From Bacteroidota bacterium (GTDB taxonomy: Bacteria > Bacteroidota > Bacteroidia > Chitinophagales > Chitinophagaceae), in the NCBI GenBank assembly GCA_023386045.1, contig JAEWKK010000030.1, positions 1 to 64,000 of the forward strand: a stretch of DNA of 64,000 nucleotides, in the 5' to 3' direction. Numbering within the stretch: position 1 is the stretch's first letter; the number at the start of each line of letters is the position of its first letter. Of the stretch, positions 44,044-50,691 are shown in pieces. Under the pieces are notes generated by a model. The model did not search any database. It saw nothing but the letters and a program-made list of their open reading frames with translations, and was not told the origin of the DNA. Made by a program: the position numbers and the translations under genes.

Positions 44044-44190
44044 ATGAGGAACTTGCTTTACGTCATTGCTGTCATTTGTATTATCGGCTGGGTTTTAGGT
44101 GTTTTTGCCTGGAGTGCAGGCGGCCTGATTCACCTGCTGATCGTACTTGCCGTGATTGCACTGTTACTGGGCATTATCCGAAGAGCATAA
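44044..44190 (+). CDS. lmo0937 family membrane protein
   Basis: The 48-residue protein reads MRNLLYVIAVICIIGWVLG, FAWSAGGLIHLLIVL and ends LLGIIRRA. Two helices with Gly-Gly-Leu-Ile-His in between identify the lmo0937 family, small membrane proteins found in stress regulons. It is flanked by a sigma-54-like promoter and a strong terminator. Confidence 0.88.
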   Translation: MRNLLYVIAVICIIGWVLGVFAWSAGGLIHLLIVLAVIALLLGIIRRA

Positions 44191-44230
44191 CTATAATCTT
44201 TCTCATATACACGGTCCATTCTATCAGCAA

Positions 44231-44261
44231 GGCTACAGTTCTCTACTGTAGCCATTTTTTT
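44231..44261 (+). terminator. Rho-independent terminator after the lmo0937-like gene
   Basis: GGCTACAGT and ACTGTAGCC form a perfect nine-pair stem around five bases, followed by A and seven T. Confidence 0.92.
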
Positions 44262-44718
44262 AATCACAGATTATTAGGATTTTATCACAGATTACACAGA
44301 TTTGCACAGATTAGAAGCGCAAATTATTAGGACTTAATCACAGAATAAAATATAGAAACAGATTACACAGATTAAAACGAATAATAGAAGAGCAAAGACA
44401 GTATATACAGATTACGCAGATGATTAGGTAATTGTGATTGTTCCGGGAAAACCTGGAATGGGTTGAACGGGATCCTGGTCCATTATTAAAAATGAACTTT
44501 AGATTCATCTATTTCGTCCAAACTATATCAGATAGCAAGTTGTGGTAAGAGTTGATTGAGTAAGGTTGTAAAACTATTAGGTGTATCTAAAATTAGCTTA
44601 ACAACTAAAGATTATCCTGCGGAATAAACCCAATCTGTGTAATCTGTGAAATCTGTGATCCGTGAAATCTATGATCCGTGTAATCTGTGATCCGTGTAAT
44701 CTGTGATCAAATCACTGT
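44262..44718. repeat. Inverted arrays of CACAGATTA words in a convergent gap
   Basis: The left arm (44264-44420) repeats ATCACAGATTACACAGATT and variants. The right arm (44630-44712) repeats the complement, AATCTGTGTAATCTGTG, ending next to the stop of the copper-binding protein gene. The 200 bases between show no gene. The layout is like 9290-9552, with different words. No coding sequence is seen in the 460 bases. Confidence 0.85.
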
Positions 44719-44723
44719 AATCC

Positions 44724-45056
44724 TTATTGTAGGTTGGTAAACGCAATCTCAGTCAATGTTTCTGAGCAGAGCCTGCAGGTTTTGGCGCAGGCGTGAAATT
44801 CCTGGTCATTGAGACTTTCGCAGATCTCAGCGCATTCTTCGCAAATGCCTACACAAAGCACAGCCATTCTCTGGATATTTTTAGAACTGCTTTTCATGGC
44901 GTGAAAAGTACCCATGCAGATCAATGCACATTCATCTACTACTTTGGATACCTGTTTGGAGAGGGAAGCTTTCAGCTGGAGAATCCTTGACAGTATATTT
45001 TCGCAATGTATCCAGGCATCAAAACATGCCTGTGAATGGCAACTTGTAATCGTCAT
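44724..45056 (-). CDS. Four-helix-bundle copper-binding protein (Csp-like)
   Basis: The 110-residue protein contains 12 cysteines (6, 11, 18, 43, 47, 68, 72, 75, 79, 90, 94 and 97), many in CxxxC or CxxC pairs along helices (ICEECAEICE; CAKTCRLC). This matches the four-helix-bundle copper storage family, in which Cys line the bundle core and bind many Cu(I). No export signal is present, so it would be cytosolic. It is two bases downstream of the 45059 gene. Confidence 0.88.
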   Translation of the reverse strand: MTITSCHSQACFDAWIHCENILSRILQLKASLSKQVSKVVDECALICMGTFHAMKSSSKNIQRMAVLCVGICEECAEICESLNDQEFHACAKTCRLCSETLTEIAFTNLQ

Positions 45057-45058
45057 GG

Positions 45059-45403
45059 TCAGTGTTTTACAGTTTTTTTATGGATGGACTGAACTTCTTT
45101 CATGAACTCTGTAACCCGTGAGTCGTTATAAGTTCCGTAAGCATCTATCAATGTTCCCCTTGTGCCATCATCAGTTTGAATGATGTAAAGAATGGCGTTG
45201 TCATCCGGGTCAGATTCACCCTCAAATCGGTAGAAGTTCACTACCTCCACCTGGTCCGGACTGTAAGAAGCGTGATTATGAATCGCTTCCAATCCGTTGG
45301 AAGTTACTTTAAAGTCTTCTACGTAGCCGTCATTGATCATCCGGTTCAGACAGGTTGCCAGGCTTTTCATATATGGCATGCTGTTGTTCTCATTGACGAT
45401 CAT
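45059..45403 (-). CDS. Conserved Bacteroidota protein of unknown function (about 114 residues)
   Basis: The protein has a conserved core DQVEVVNFYRFEGESDPDDNAILYIIQTDDGTRGTL (residues 50-86) and ends near IHKKTVKH. I recall similar proteins labelled phosphoribosylpyrophosphate synthetase in databases, but at this length and without a PRPP motif that label is not credible. It heads a two-gene unit with the copper-binding protein. A sigma-54-like site lies 23 bases upstream. Confidence 0.75.
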   Translation of the reverse strand: MIVNENNSMPYMKSLATCLNRMINDGYVEDFKVTSNGLEAIHNHASYSPDQVEVVNFYRFEGESDPDDNAILYIIQTDDGTRGTLIDAYGTYNDSRVTEFMKEVQSIHKKTVKH

Positions 45404-45425
45404 AAGCTGGCTTTACTGTGAAAGA

Positions 45426-45440
45426 GAAAATATGTTGCCA
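45426..45440 (-). promoter_or_regulatory. Sigma-54-like site TGGCAA-CATAT-TTTC
   Basis: It lies 23 bases upstream of the 45403 start and shares both halves with the lmo0937 site. Confidence 0.5.
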
Positions 45441-45491
45441 AAAAATTTAAGCACATAAAAATGCATAGGGAGATAAGCTGGGAACATTATT

Positions 45492-45526
45492 CCCCAAAAA
45501 ACAAGGGGCCGGTGTAAAACCGGCCC
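45492..45526 (-). terminator. Rho-independent terminator of the PA2169-like gene
   Basis: On the minus strand GGGCCGGT and ACCGGCCC form an eight-pair stem around five bases, followed by CTTGTTTTTT. Confidence 0.9.
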
Positions 45527-45540
45527 TATTCAGCCAGAGC

Positions 45541-46002
45541 TTATTTTGTTTCCTGCATATCGCGCAGACGCTTTACTTCATCATGTCCAGCCTTCAGTGT
45601 GGCTTTCTGCCTTACGATCAGTTCACGAACTGAAGGTTCATAATCCACTTCCGCATTCAGTGCAGTGTCATATGCTTTTTGCGCGGCATCTTCACCAAAT
45701 TCGCAATTGTTCAGTATCGTTTTCCTGTCCTTACCGGTGATGGCTGCTTTAAGATCCATCCACACACGGTAGATCTTTCCAGAATTGGTTGTACCATCAG
45801 CAGGATCTGCACCCAGTCTTTGAACCTCTGTAGTTAACTCCTGTGCATATTGCCTGCTTTCAGTAATATAACGCTGGAATAAAGTTTTAAGATCAGCGTC
45901 CTCGTCTTTCAATTCATCAATGGCTTTTTCATAACCTACAACGCGATCATGGTTGATGCGGATCAGGTCGTTGATGATGCCCGTTACTTTTTCATTATCC
46001 AT
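45541..46002 (-). CDS. PA2169 family four-helix-bundle protein (DUF2383)
   Basis: The 153-residue all-helical protein begins INDLIRINHDRVVGYEKAID and continues with RYITESRQYAQELTTEVQ and a C-terminal QKATLKAGHDEVKRLRD. This is the PA2169/DUF2383 pattern, a ferritin-like bundle of unknown function that is stress induced in other bacteria. It has its own promoter motif 23 bases upstream and a strong terminator. Confidence 0.9.
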   Translation of the reverse strand: MDNEKVTGIINDLIRINHDRVVGYEKAIDELKDEDADLKTLFQRYITESRQYAQELTTEVQRLGADPADGTTNSGKIYRVWMDLKAAITGKDRKTILNNCEFGEDAAQKAYDTALNAEVDYEPSVRELIVRQKATLKAGHDEVKRLRDMQETK

Positions 46003-46024
46003 AGCTGTTTTTTTGATAATAGTT

Positions 46025-46039
46025 CAAAAAATCGTACCG
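46025..46039 (-). promoter_or_regulatory. Sigma-54-like site CGGTAC-GATTT-TTTG
   Basis: It lies 23 bases upstream of the PA2169-like start. The first base is C instead of T. Confidence 0.45.
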
Positions 46040-46065
46040 ATAAATATTCCCCAGTGAATTACTAA

Positions 46066-46080
46066 CGGTACAAGATTTAT
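46066..46080 (+). promoter_or_regulatory. Sigma-54-like site CGGTAC-AAGAT-TTAT
   Basis: It lies 45 bases upstream of the histone-like gene, in the divergent gap shared with the PA2169 site. Confidence 0.4.
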
Positions 46081-46125
46081 ATCATTCAAGTGGAAACAAT
46101 TATTTACTGACTCTAAATCATTTTT

Positions 46126-46536
46126 ATGGCCAGGTATTCAAAAAAAGCAGGCGAAAAAGTAAAGGAAGTCATGCATGAAAAAAAGAAAGGCAAATTAAAA
46201 AGCGGCAGTGGCAAAAAGGTTACCTCAAGGAAACAGGCGATCGCCATAGGACTTTCTGAAGCCCGTAAGGAAGGTGCTAAAGTTCCTTCAAAAAAAACAG
46301 GAAGAAAATCTGCTTCTAAAAAATCAGCTTCTAAAAAATCAGCTTCTAAAAAAGCATCTTCAAAAAAATCTGCATCCAAAAAATCTGCATCAAAAAAAGG
46401 AGCATCTAAAAAAACAGGCGCACGTAAATCAGCTGGAAAGAAATCTGCCCGGAAAACTTCTTCCAAAAAATCAGCAGGTAAAAAAACTTCATCCAGGAAA
46501 AAAGGTGCTAAAAAATCTTCGCGCAGCAGGAAATGA
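46126..46536 (+). CDS. DUF6496 protein with histone-H1-like Lys/Ala/Ser tail
   Basis: The first 50 residues are a DUF6496 domain (ARYSKKAGEKVKEVMHEKK and TSRKQAIAIGLSEARKEG). The next 85 are tandem SASKK, SAGKK and KTSSKK units, strongly basic like bacterial histone-H1 analogues. DNA binding through the tail is likely. At the DNA level the repeat TCTGCTTCTAAAAAA is nearly exact, so the repeat number may vary between strains. It is convergent with the topoisomerase gene, 11 bases apart. Confidence 0.85.
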   Translation: MARYSKKAGEKVKEVMHEKKKGKLKSGSGKKVTSRKQAIAIGLSEARKEGAKVPSKKTGRKSASKKSASKKSASKKASSKKSASKKSASKKGASKKTGARKSAGKKSARKTSSKKSAGKKTSSRKKGAKKSSRSRK

Positions 46537-46547
46537 AATTGTTTTGA

Positions 46548-47633
46548 TCAGACCAGTTGCTGGAGAATTTTCATTAGCACTCTTTCCTCGCTAGTTAAAC
46601 CCGTCAGTTCATCAGGTTGTTCAATTTTATCGAGTTCGTCGAGATAGCGTTTGAGATTTTTTTCTTCATACAGCCTGATGATGCCGGGGTGAACATAATA
46701 TTTTTTGCAAACCGTACGGCTGTTGCCCAGTTTTTTGCTGACCTCATCAAGAGCACTGATGATATTTTTTTTAAGCTCGGTTTCGGTTTCTGCAGGACCT
46801 ATGGATCTGAATGCCCGAATAATGTTCAGTGTACCCGCCCAGGTCCTGAAATCCTTTGCAGTGAAATCTCCTCCCGCAGCTTCTTTAATATAAACATTCA
46901 CCATTCCTGAATCAATGGGATGCTTGTTTCCTTCTTCATCGTAATACTGGAAAAGTTCTTTCCCGGGAATATCGCGACACTCCTTAACCATTTTTGCTAA
47001 TCTTCGGTTCTTGAGCGTTATGTCATGTTCTATTCCTTTTTTGCCCTTGAAAGAAAAATGAATCTTATCGCCCTCAACTTTTACATGCTTGTCCTTAAGT
47101 GTGGTAAGACCATAAGAGCCATTGAGTTTTTCATAATCCTCACTACCAATCCTTATATAAGTTCTTTCCATCAGGCTCACAACAGTGGCAATCACTTTTT
47201 GTTCGCTCATTTCTTTTGCGGCCAGGTCTTCTTCTATTTTCAGGCGGATGGAAGGAAGGAGTTTTCCAAATTCATAGAGCCGGTGAAATTTTGTTTCATT
47301 GCGTAATAAATGCCATAATTGATGGTAACGGTATTGCTTACGCTGACGTACATCAATTCCTGTTGCCTGTATATGTCCGTTTTCTTTTGGGCAGATCCAT
47401 ACCTGCTCCCATGCCGGCGGAATGGCGAGTTTGCGGATCCTTTCCAGTTTCACCTTATCACGCAGGGGTTTGTTTTCAAAAATATAGGCAAAGCCTTTTC
47501 CTTTCCTGATCCTGTTGATTCCAGGTGATTTGTCGTTAACATAGATAAGATCGGCCATCTTAGCCGCTTTTTCATAATCTTTATCGATCTTCAGAAATTC
47601 CTTGTGTGATAGTTCAATAATTTTCTCTTCCAT
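46548..47633 (-). CDS. DNA topoisomerase IB (poxvirus type)
   Basis: The 361-residue enzyme relaxes supercoils through a 3'-phosphotyrosyl link. An N-terminal domain is followed by the catalytic domain with MERTYIRIGSEDY (catalytic Arg), TAKDFRTWAGT (second Arg) and KKYYVHPGII with the nucleophilic Tyr. Length fits bacterial poxvirus-like enzymes. Its start lies 20 bases inside the end of the upstream iron-permease-like gene, so the two are co-transcribed. Confidence 0.93.
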   Translation of the reverse strand: MEEKIIELSHKEFLKIDKDYEKAAKMADLIYVNDKSPGINRIRKGKGFAYIFENKPLRDKVKLERIRKLAIPPAWEQVWICPKENGHIQATGIDVRQRKQYRYHQLWHLLRNETKFHRLYEFGKLLPSIRLKIEEDLAAKEMSEQKVIATVVSLMERTYIRIGSEDYEKLNGSYGLTTLKDKHVKVEGDKIHFSFKGKKGIEHDITLKNRRLAKMVKECRDIPGKELFQYYDEEGNKHPIDSGMVNVYIKEAAGGDFTAKDFRTWAGTLNIIRAFRSIGPAETETELKKNIISALDEVSKKLGNSRTVCKKYYVHPGIIRLYEEKNLKRYLDELDKIEQPDELTGLTSEERVLMKILQQLV

Positions 47634-48189
47634 GACTTGTATTCTGTTGTTTTTTCTTCCTCAGTTCAAACTTATACTGGTGCTGACCTGTGGCTTCATC
47701 CACTGAATGTGAACTAAAAAGATCTTTTTCTTTTTCCGCCAGCTCCGACAGGCGGATATAAAACTTTTTAAGGATTTCCAATTCTTCCTGTGTCAGGTCT
47801 TCTACATCTATTAACCTGTTGCTGGCTCTTTCTTCACAGGCAATCAGTTCATTCAACTTTAATTGAATGGCAAGGGAGTCTTTATTCTGTGCCTGCTGGA
47901 TAATAAATACCATGAGAAAGGTGATGATGGTGGTGCCTGTATTGATCACGAGTTGCCAGGTATCGGAATAATGAAAAATGGGGCCCGTTACAGCCCAGGC
48001 AATGATAACGATCAGGGCTACCAGGAAAGCAATTGAAGATCCTGTTGCACGTGTTACTGCGGACGAAGCATTTTCAAATTTTTTCTTGAAGCCGTTCCTG
48101 TTCCTGCGCCGGCTCACCTTTATCTCAGTATTGATATCTTCTGCCAGTTCTGTGTCTACATGCTCATTTTCTTTTTTCATTATGATCAT
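47614..48189 (-). CDS. Low-affinity iron permease family protein
   Basis: The 191-residue protein has a basic N-terminus, two membrane helices (about 53-72 and 82-101) and a charged C-terminal helix bundle. The SSIAFLVALIVIIAWAVTGP and WQLVINTGTTIITFLMVF stretches are typical of the family PF04120. True iron transport by bacterial members is unproven. A second ATG at 48180 is possible. It precedes the topoisomerase gene with overlap. Confidence 0.85.
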   Translation of the reverse strand: MIIMKKENEHVDTELAEDINTEIKVSRRRNRNGFKKKFENASSAVTRATGSSIAFLVALIVIIAWAVTGPIFHYSDTWQLVINTGTTIITFLMVFIIQQAQNKDSLAIQLKLNELIACEERASNRLIDVEDLTQEELEILKKFYIRLSELAEKEKDLFSSHSVDEATGQHQYKFELRKKKQQNTSHGRENY

Positions 48190-48204
48190 TTTACCTCTTC
48201 AATA

Positions 48205-48234
48205 ATGAAAAAGCCAGACCAAACAGGCCTGGCT
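48205..48234 (-). terminator. Hairpin terminator of the DUF892 gene
   Basis: On the minus strand AGCCAGGCC and GGTCTGGCT pair with one mismatch, followed by TTTTTC. It separates the DUF892 gene from the permease gene downstream. Confidence 0.75.
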
Positions 48235-48257
48235 ATTTAAAAATAGGATATGATATC

Positions 48258-48821
48258 TTATTCTGCTTCGTTTTCAGCACCCAGGTTGATACCGCTAACT
48301 GCCAGTTCCGTTAACAGCTGGTCGGCTTCTTTTTCCTCTTCCAGTGTTTCGTTGAGAAGATCAGCAATTTCGTTTTCTCCCATGGTTTTGGCCAGTTGAA
48401 CCAGGCTGCCATATGCCGCTATCTCGTAGTGTTCAACTTTTTGAGCAGCAATGATCAATCCTGCATCAATCACATTAGAGCCTTTTGGTAATTCTTCCAT
48501 AATGCTCTGTGCTTCTTTTACAAGACCCTCCATTGCATCGCACTTCTTAGCCCTTGGCGTCATCTCCAGTAATTCAAATACCTGCTCTACACGTTCGATC
48601 TGTCCTTCAGTTACTGCAAGGTGTTCATCAAATGCAGTAGCAAGTTCTTCTGAAGTACAGGCTTTGCGCATCTTTGGCAGCGCTTTGGTTAAATGTTTTT
48701 CCGCCCAATAAATATCTCTCAGCTCTTCAATAAATAATTCTTTCAACATGGTTTCTTCACTCTTGGCAGAAGAGGTACCTGACTTTTTTTTAGTACTGCT
48801 TGTACTTGTATTCCTTGGCAT
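48258..48821 (-). CDS. DUF892 (YciE/YciF) ferritin-like protein
   Basis: The 187-residue protein has a Ser/Thr/Lys-rich start (about 22 residues) and a four-helix ferritin-like domain with ELFIEELRDIYWAEKHL and QKVEHYEIAAYGSL. The E and H residues in EEL, AEKH and EHYE can bind a di-iron site. Members are stress induced and of unknown role. It has a sigma-54-like site 41 bases upstream. Confidence 0.92.
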   Translation of the reverse strand: MPRNTSTSSTKKKSGTSSAKSEETMLKELFIEELRDIYWAEKHLTKALPKMRKACTSEELATAFDEHLAVTEGQIERVEQVFELLEMTPRAKKCDAMEGLVKEAQSIMEELPKGSNVIDAGLIIAAQKVEHYEIAAYGSLVQLAKTMGENEIADLLNETLEEEKEADQLLTELAVSGINLGAENEAE

Positions 48822-48862
48822 AAAAACAATTTTTAAAAATGAAAGTATAGGCTCTTATCATA

Positions 48863-48877
48863 ATAAAAATAATGCCA
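48863..48877 (-). promoter_or_regulatory. Sigma-54-like site TGGCAT-TATTT-TTAT
   Basis: It lies 41 bases upstream of the DUF892 start. Confidence 0.45.
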
Positions 48878-48971
48878 TCAAAAAAAGAACTCCTTCAAAA
48901 ATAAACAGCGATCTGTAGAGGTTTTTACACAAGGGATGCGTCCGGTTCTATAAGCTGGTCTCTTTTTTTTA

Positions 48972-48986
48972 TGGTATTTAATTTGG
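48972..48986 (+). promoter_or_regulatory. Sigma-54-like site TGGTAT-TTAAT-TTGG
   Basis: It lies 45 bases upstream of the PNPOx-like gene that leads the Ku operon. Confidence 0.45.
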
Positions 48987-49031
48987 AGTTAGTACGGCAG
49001 ATCCTTTTGATTATTCATCAAACAAAGCGTT

Positions 49032-49541
49032 ATGACAACGACAGCAGCCAACCAGCAACAGTTCAGCTTTTTGCAGGAAAAGATCAGAGAGATAGGCAGT
49101 GCCATTTTCTTCAATCAAAGCGATTCTATTCTTAAATTACCTACTTCAATTGTAACTACCTTGAAGGTAGACGATTATGGATATGTATGGTTCTTCGTTC
49201 AGAAACCCAGGCAAAGCCTGAAAGAATTTGAAAAGGAATTTCCTGTAAGACTGGACTTCTATAAAAAAGGAATGTCTTATTTCCTTCAGGTATCAGGAAA
49301 GGGCTGGGTAGTTACAGATCCAGAAGAGATAAATGCATTTGTTTCACTTCCTGAAGATCAAACACAATTGTCCCTGGATGAAATGGTTCTGGTGAAAGTG
49401 AAGATCATGAAGGCTGAATATTTTGAAAGAAACAGTGCGAAGGTAAAATCATCCTGGTGGAAAAATGCCTTCGGAACTTTCACCAGCTGGCTGGGTCATT
49501 CTAACCCGTACAGGCCTGAAGTATATTATCCCGCTTCTTAA
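49032..49541 (+). CDS. PNPOx-like split-barrel protein, first gene of the Ku operon
   Basis: The 169-residue protein has the FMN split-barrel pattern (SIVTTLKVDDYGYVWFFVQ; YFLQVSGKGWVV) with a hydrophilic C-terminus. It is related to the protein at 42256-42780 but diverged. It starts after a sigma-54-like site and ends ten bases before ku, so they are probably one operon. Function unknown. Confidence 0.8.
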   Translation: MTTTAANQQQFSFLQEKIREIGSAIFFNQSDSILKLPTSIVTTLKVDDYGYVWFFVQKPRQSLKEFEKEFPVRLDFYKKGMSYFLQVSGKGWVVTDPEEINAFVSLPEDQTQLSLDEMVLVKVKIMKAEYFERNSAKVKSSWWKNAFGTFTSWLGHSNPYRPEVYYPAS

Positions 49542-49551
49542 ATATTTTATC

Positions 49552-50334
49552 ATGAGGTCTATATGGTCAGGTGCTATCAGCTTTGGTCTTGTTAATATAC
49601 CCGTTCAACTCAACAGTGCAGTAGAAACAGAAGAAAGGCTTGACTTCGACATGCTCTCCAAAAAGGACATGGCTCCGATCCGTTATGCAAGGATCGATAC
49701 AAAAACCGGCAAGGAAGTTCCCTGGAAGGATATTGTCAAAGGTTTTCAATATACCAAGGGAAAATATGTTGTGATTACGGATGAAGACTTTGCAAGGGCC
49801 AGTCCTGAAAAAACCAAAACCATTAATATTGTTCAGTTTGTAAAAGAAGAAGAGATCGATCCCATCTATTACGAGAAGCCTTATTATGTTTTGCCGGATA
49901 AAAAAGCCAATAAGGCTTATAAGCTTTTGGTAAAGGCACTGGAAGAAACAGAAACCGTTGGACTGGCTGAGTTTATGTTACGCAACAGGATGCATATTTG
50001 TGCACTCAAAGCATACAATGGAATTCTTCTTTTGAACCAGATGCGTTATGAAGAAGAAGTGCGTGTTGTTCCCGAACTGGAAAACAAGGAAAGAGTAACT
50101 GCAAAAGAGGTTGACCTGGCAGTTAAGCTCATCAACCAGCTTACAGAAAAATTTGATCCGTCAGCTTTCAAGGATACTTATGTCAATGAATTGAAAAAGG
50201 TGATCAAGGCCAAGGCTTCCGGCAAGCAGATCCATGTTGCTGAACCTAAAAAGACTACAGCAACAGTTAAAGACCTGATGGAAGTACTGCGACAGAGCCT
50301 TGATGAAAAACCTCATAAAAAGAAAAGAGCTTAA
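49552..50334 (+). CDS. ku: Non-homologous end-joining protein Ku
   Basis: The 260-residue protein forms a homodimeric ring that binds DNA ends and recruits LigD. The start MRSIWSGAISFGLVNIPVQL is the classical bacterial Ku N-terminus and fixes the ATG at 49552; the frame is open further upstream. EEIDPIYYEKPYY, LRNRMHICALKAYNG and the C-terminal basic tail (KPHKKKRA) fit the family. ligD follows after an oppositely oriented small gene. Confidence 0.96.
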   Translation: MRSIWSGAISFGLVNIPVQLNSAVETEERLDFDMLSKKDMAPIRYARIDTKTGKEVPWKDIVKGFQYTKGKYVVITDEDFARASPEKTKTINIVQFVKEEEIDPIYYEKPYYVLPDKKANKAYKLLVKALEETETVGLAEFMLRNRMHICALKAYNGILLLNQMRYEEEVRVVPELENKERVTAKEVDLAVKLINQLTEKFDPSAFKDTYVNELKKVIKAKASGKQIHVAEPKKTTATVKDLMEVLRQSLDEKPHKKKRA

Positions 50335-50353
50335 GAGGCCGAAATATCTTTAT

Positions 50354-50384
50354 AAAAAAATGCCCCCGGGGAGGCATTTTTTTT
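50354..50384. terminator. Bidirectional terminator between ku and the acidic microprotein gene
   Basis: AATGCC and GGCATT pair around a GC-rich loop, with an A-run on the left and eight T on the right, so it can stop both convergent genes. Confidence 0.85.
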
Positions 50385-50583
50385 ATTGATCATCTTCCGA
50401 GTCCTCTTCCGTTTCATCGATAGCAAAGTCCTCCTCTGTCAATTCATCATCTTCGATCTCATCTTCTTCATCCCTTTGCAGTGAAACGGGTTGATTGTCC
50501 ACTTTCCCTTTACCATCCTGGTTAATTGGGAAAAATCGGTTTTCATCACCAATGGAAGCAGAATTCATTTTTCTGTTTGACAT
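50383..50583 (-). CDS. Small acidic protein between ku and ligD
   Basis: The 66-residue protein has a neutral N-terminus and a strongly acidic C-terminal half (RDEEDEIEDDELTEEDFA, ETEEDSEDDQ). It has no recognised family and looks disordered. It sits on the opposite strand between two NHEJ genes and has a TGGCAC site upstream. Confidence 0.6.
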   Translation of the reverse strand: MSNRKMNSASIGDENRFFPINQDGKGKVDNQPVSLQRDEEDEIEDDELTEEDFAIDETEEDSEDDQ

Positions 50584-50623
50584 AAAGAGTAAATTTAAAG
50601 ATGATTGTTGTACATGACATTAC

Positions 50624-50638
50624 AACAAATTTGTGCCA
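50624..50638 (-). promoter_or_regulatory. Sigma-54-like site TGGCAC-AAATT-TGTT
   Basis: The -24 half is the exact consensus; the -12 half is weak (TGTT). It lies 41 bases upstream of the acidic protein start. Confidence 0.35.
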
Positions 50639-50664
50639 CATGGTCTGGAACAATTTCTTTCCTA

Positions 50665-50679
50665 TGGCATAGAATTTTC
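50665..50679 (+). promoter_or_regulatory. Sigma-54-like site TGGCAT-AGAAT-TTTC
   Basis: It ends 12 bases before the ligD ATG at 50692, so transcription would begin at or next to the start codon. Confidence 0.4.
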
Positions 50680-50691
50680 TCCCAGAAGCCT

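Noticed and set aside
44007..44330. 107-residue frame covering the lmo0937 gene and its terminator
   Set aside because: It runs through a strong terminator hairpin and a repeat, and another frame encodes lmo0937.
44262..44718. CRISPR-like array
   Set aside because: The repeats are 9-16 bases, imperfect, without unique spacers, and the arms are inverted; no cas genes are present.
45059..45403. Phosphoribosylpyrophosphate synthetase
   Set aside because: The protein has 114 residues and no PRPP-binding motif; true synthetases have about 310.
46274..46594. Lys/Leu-rich frame overlapping the histone-like gene
   Set aside because: It is the shifted reading of the same AAA-rich repeats and shows no family pattern; the DUF6496 frame explains the sequence.
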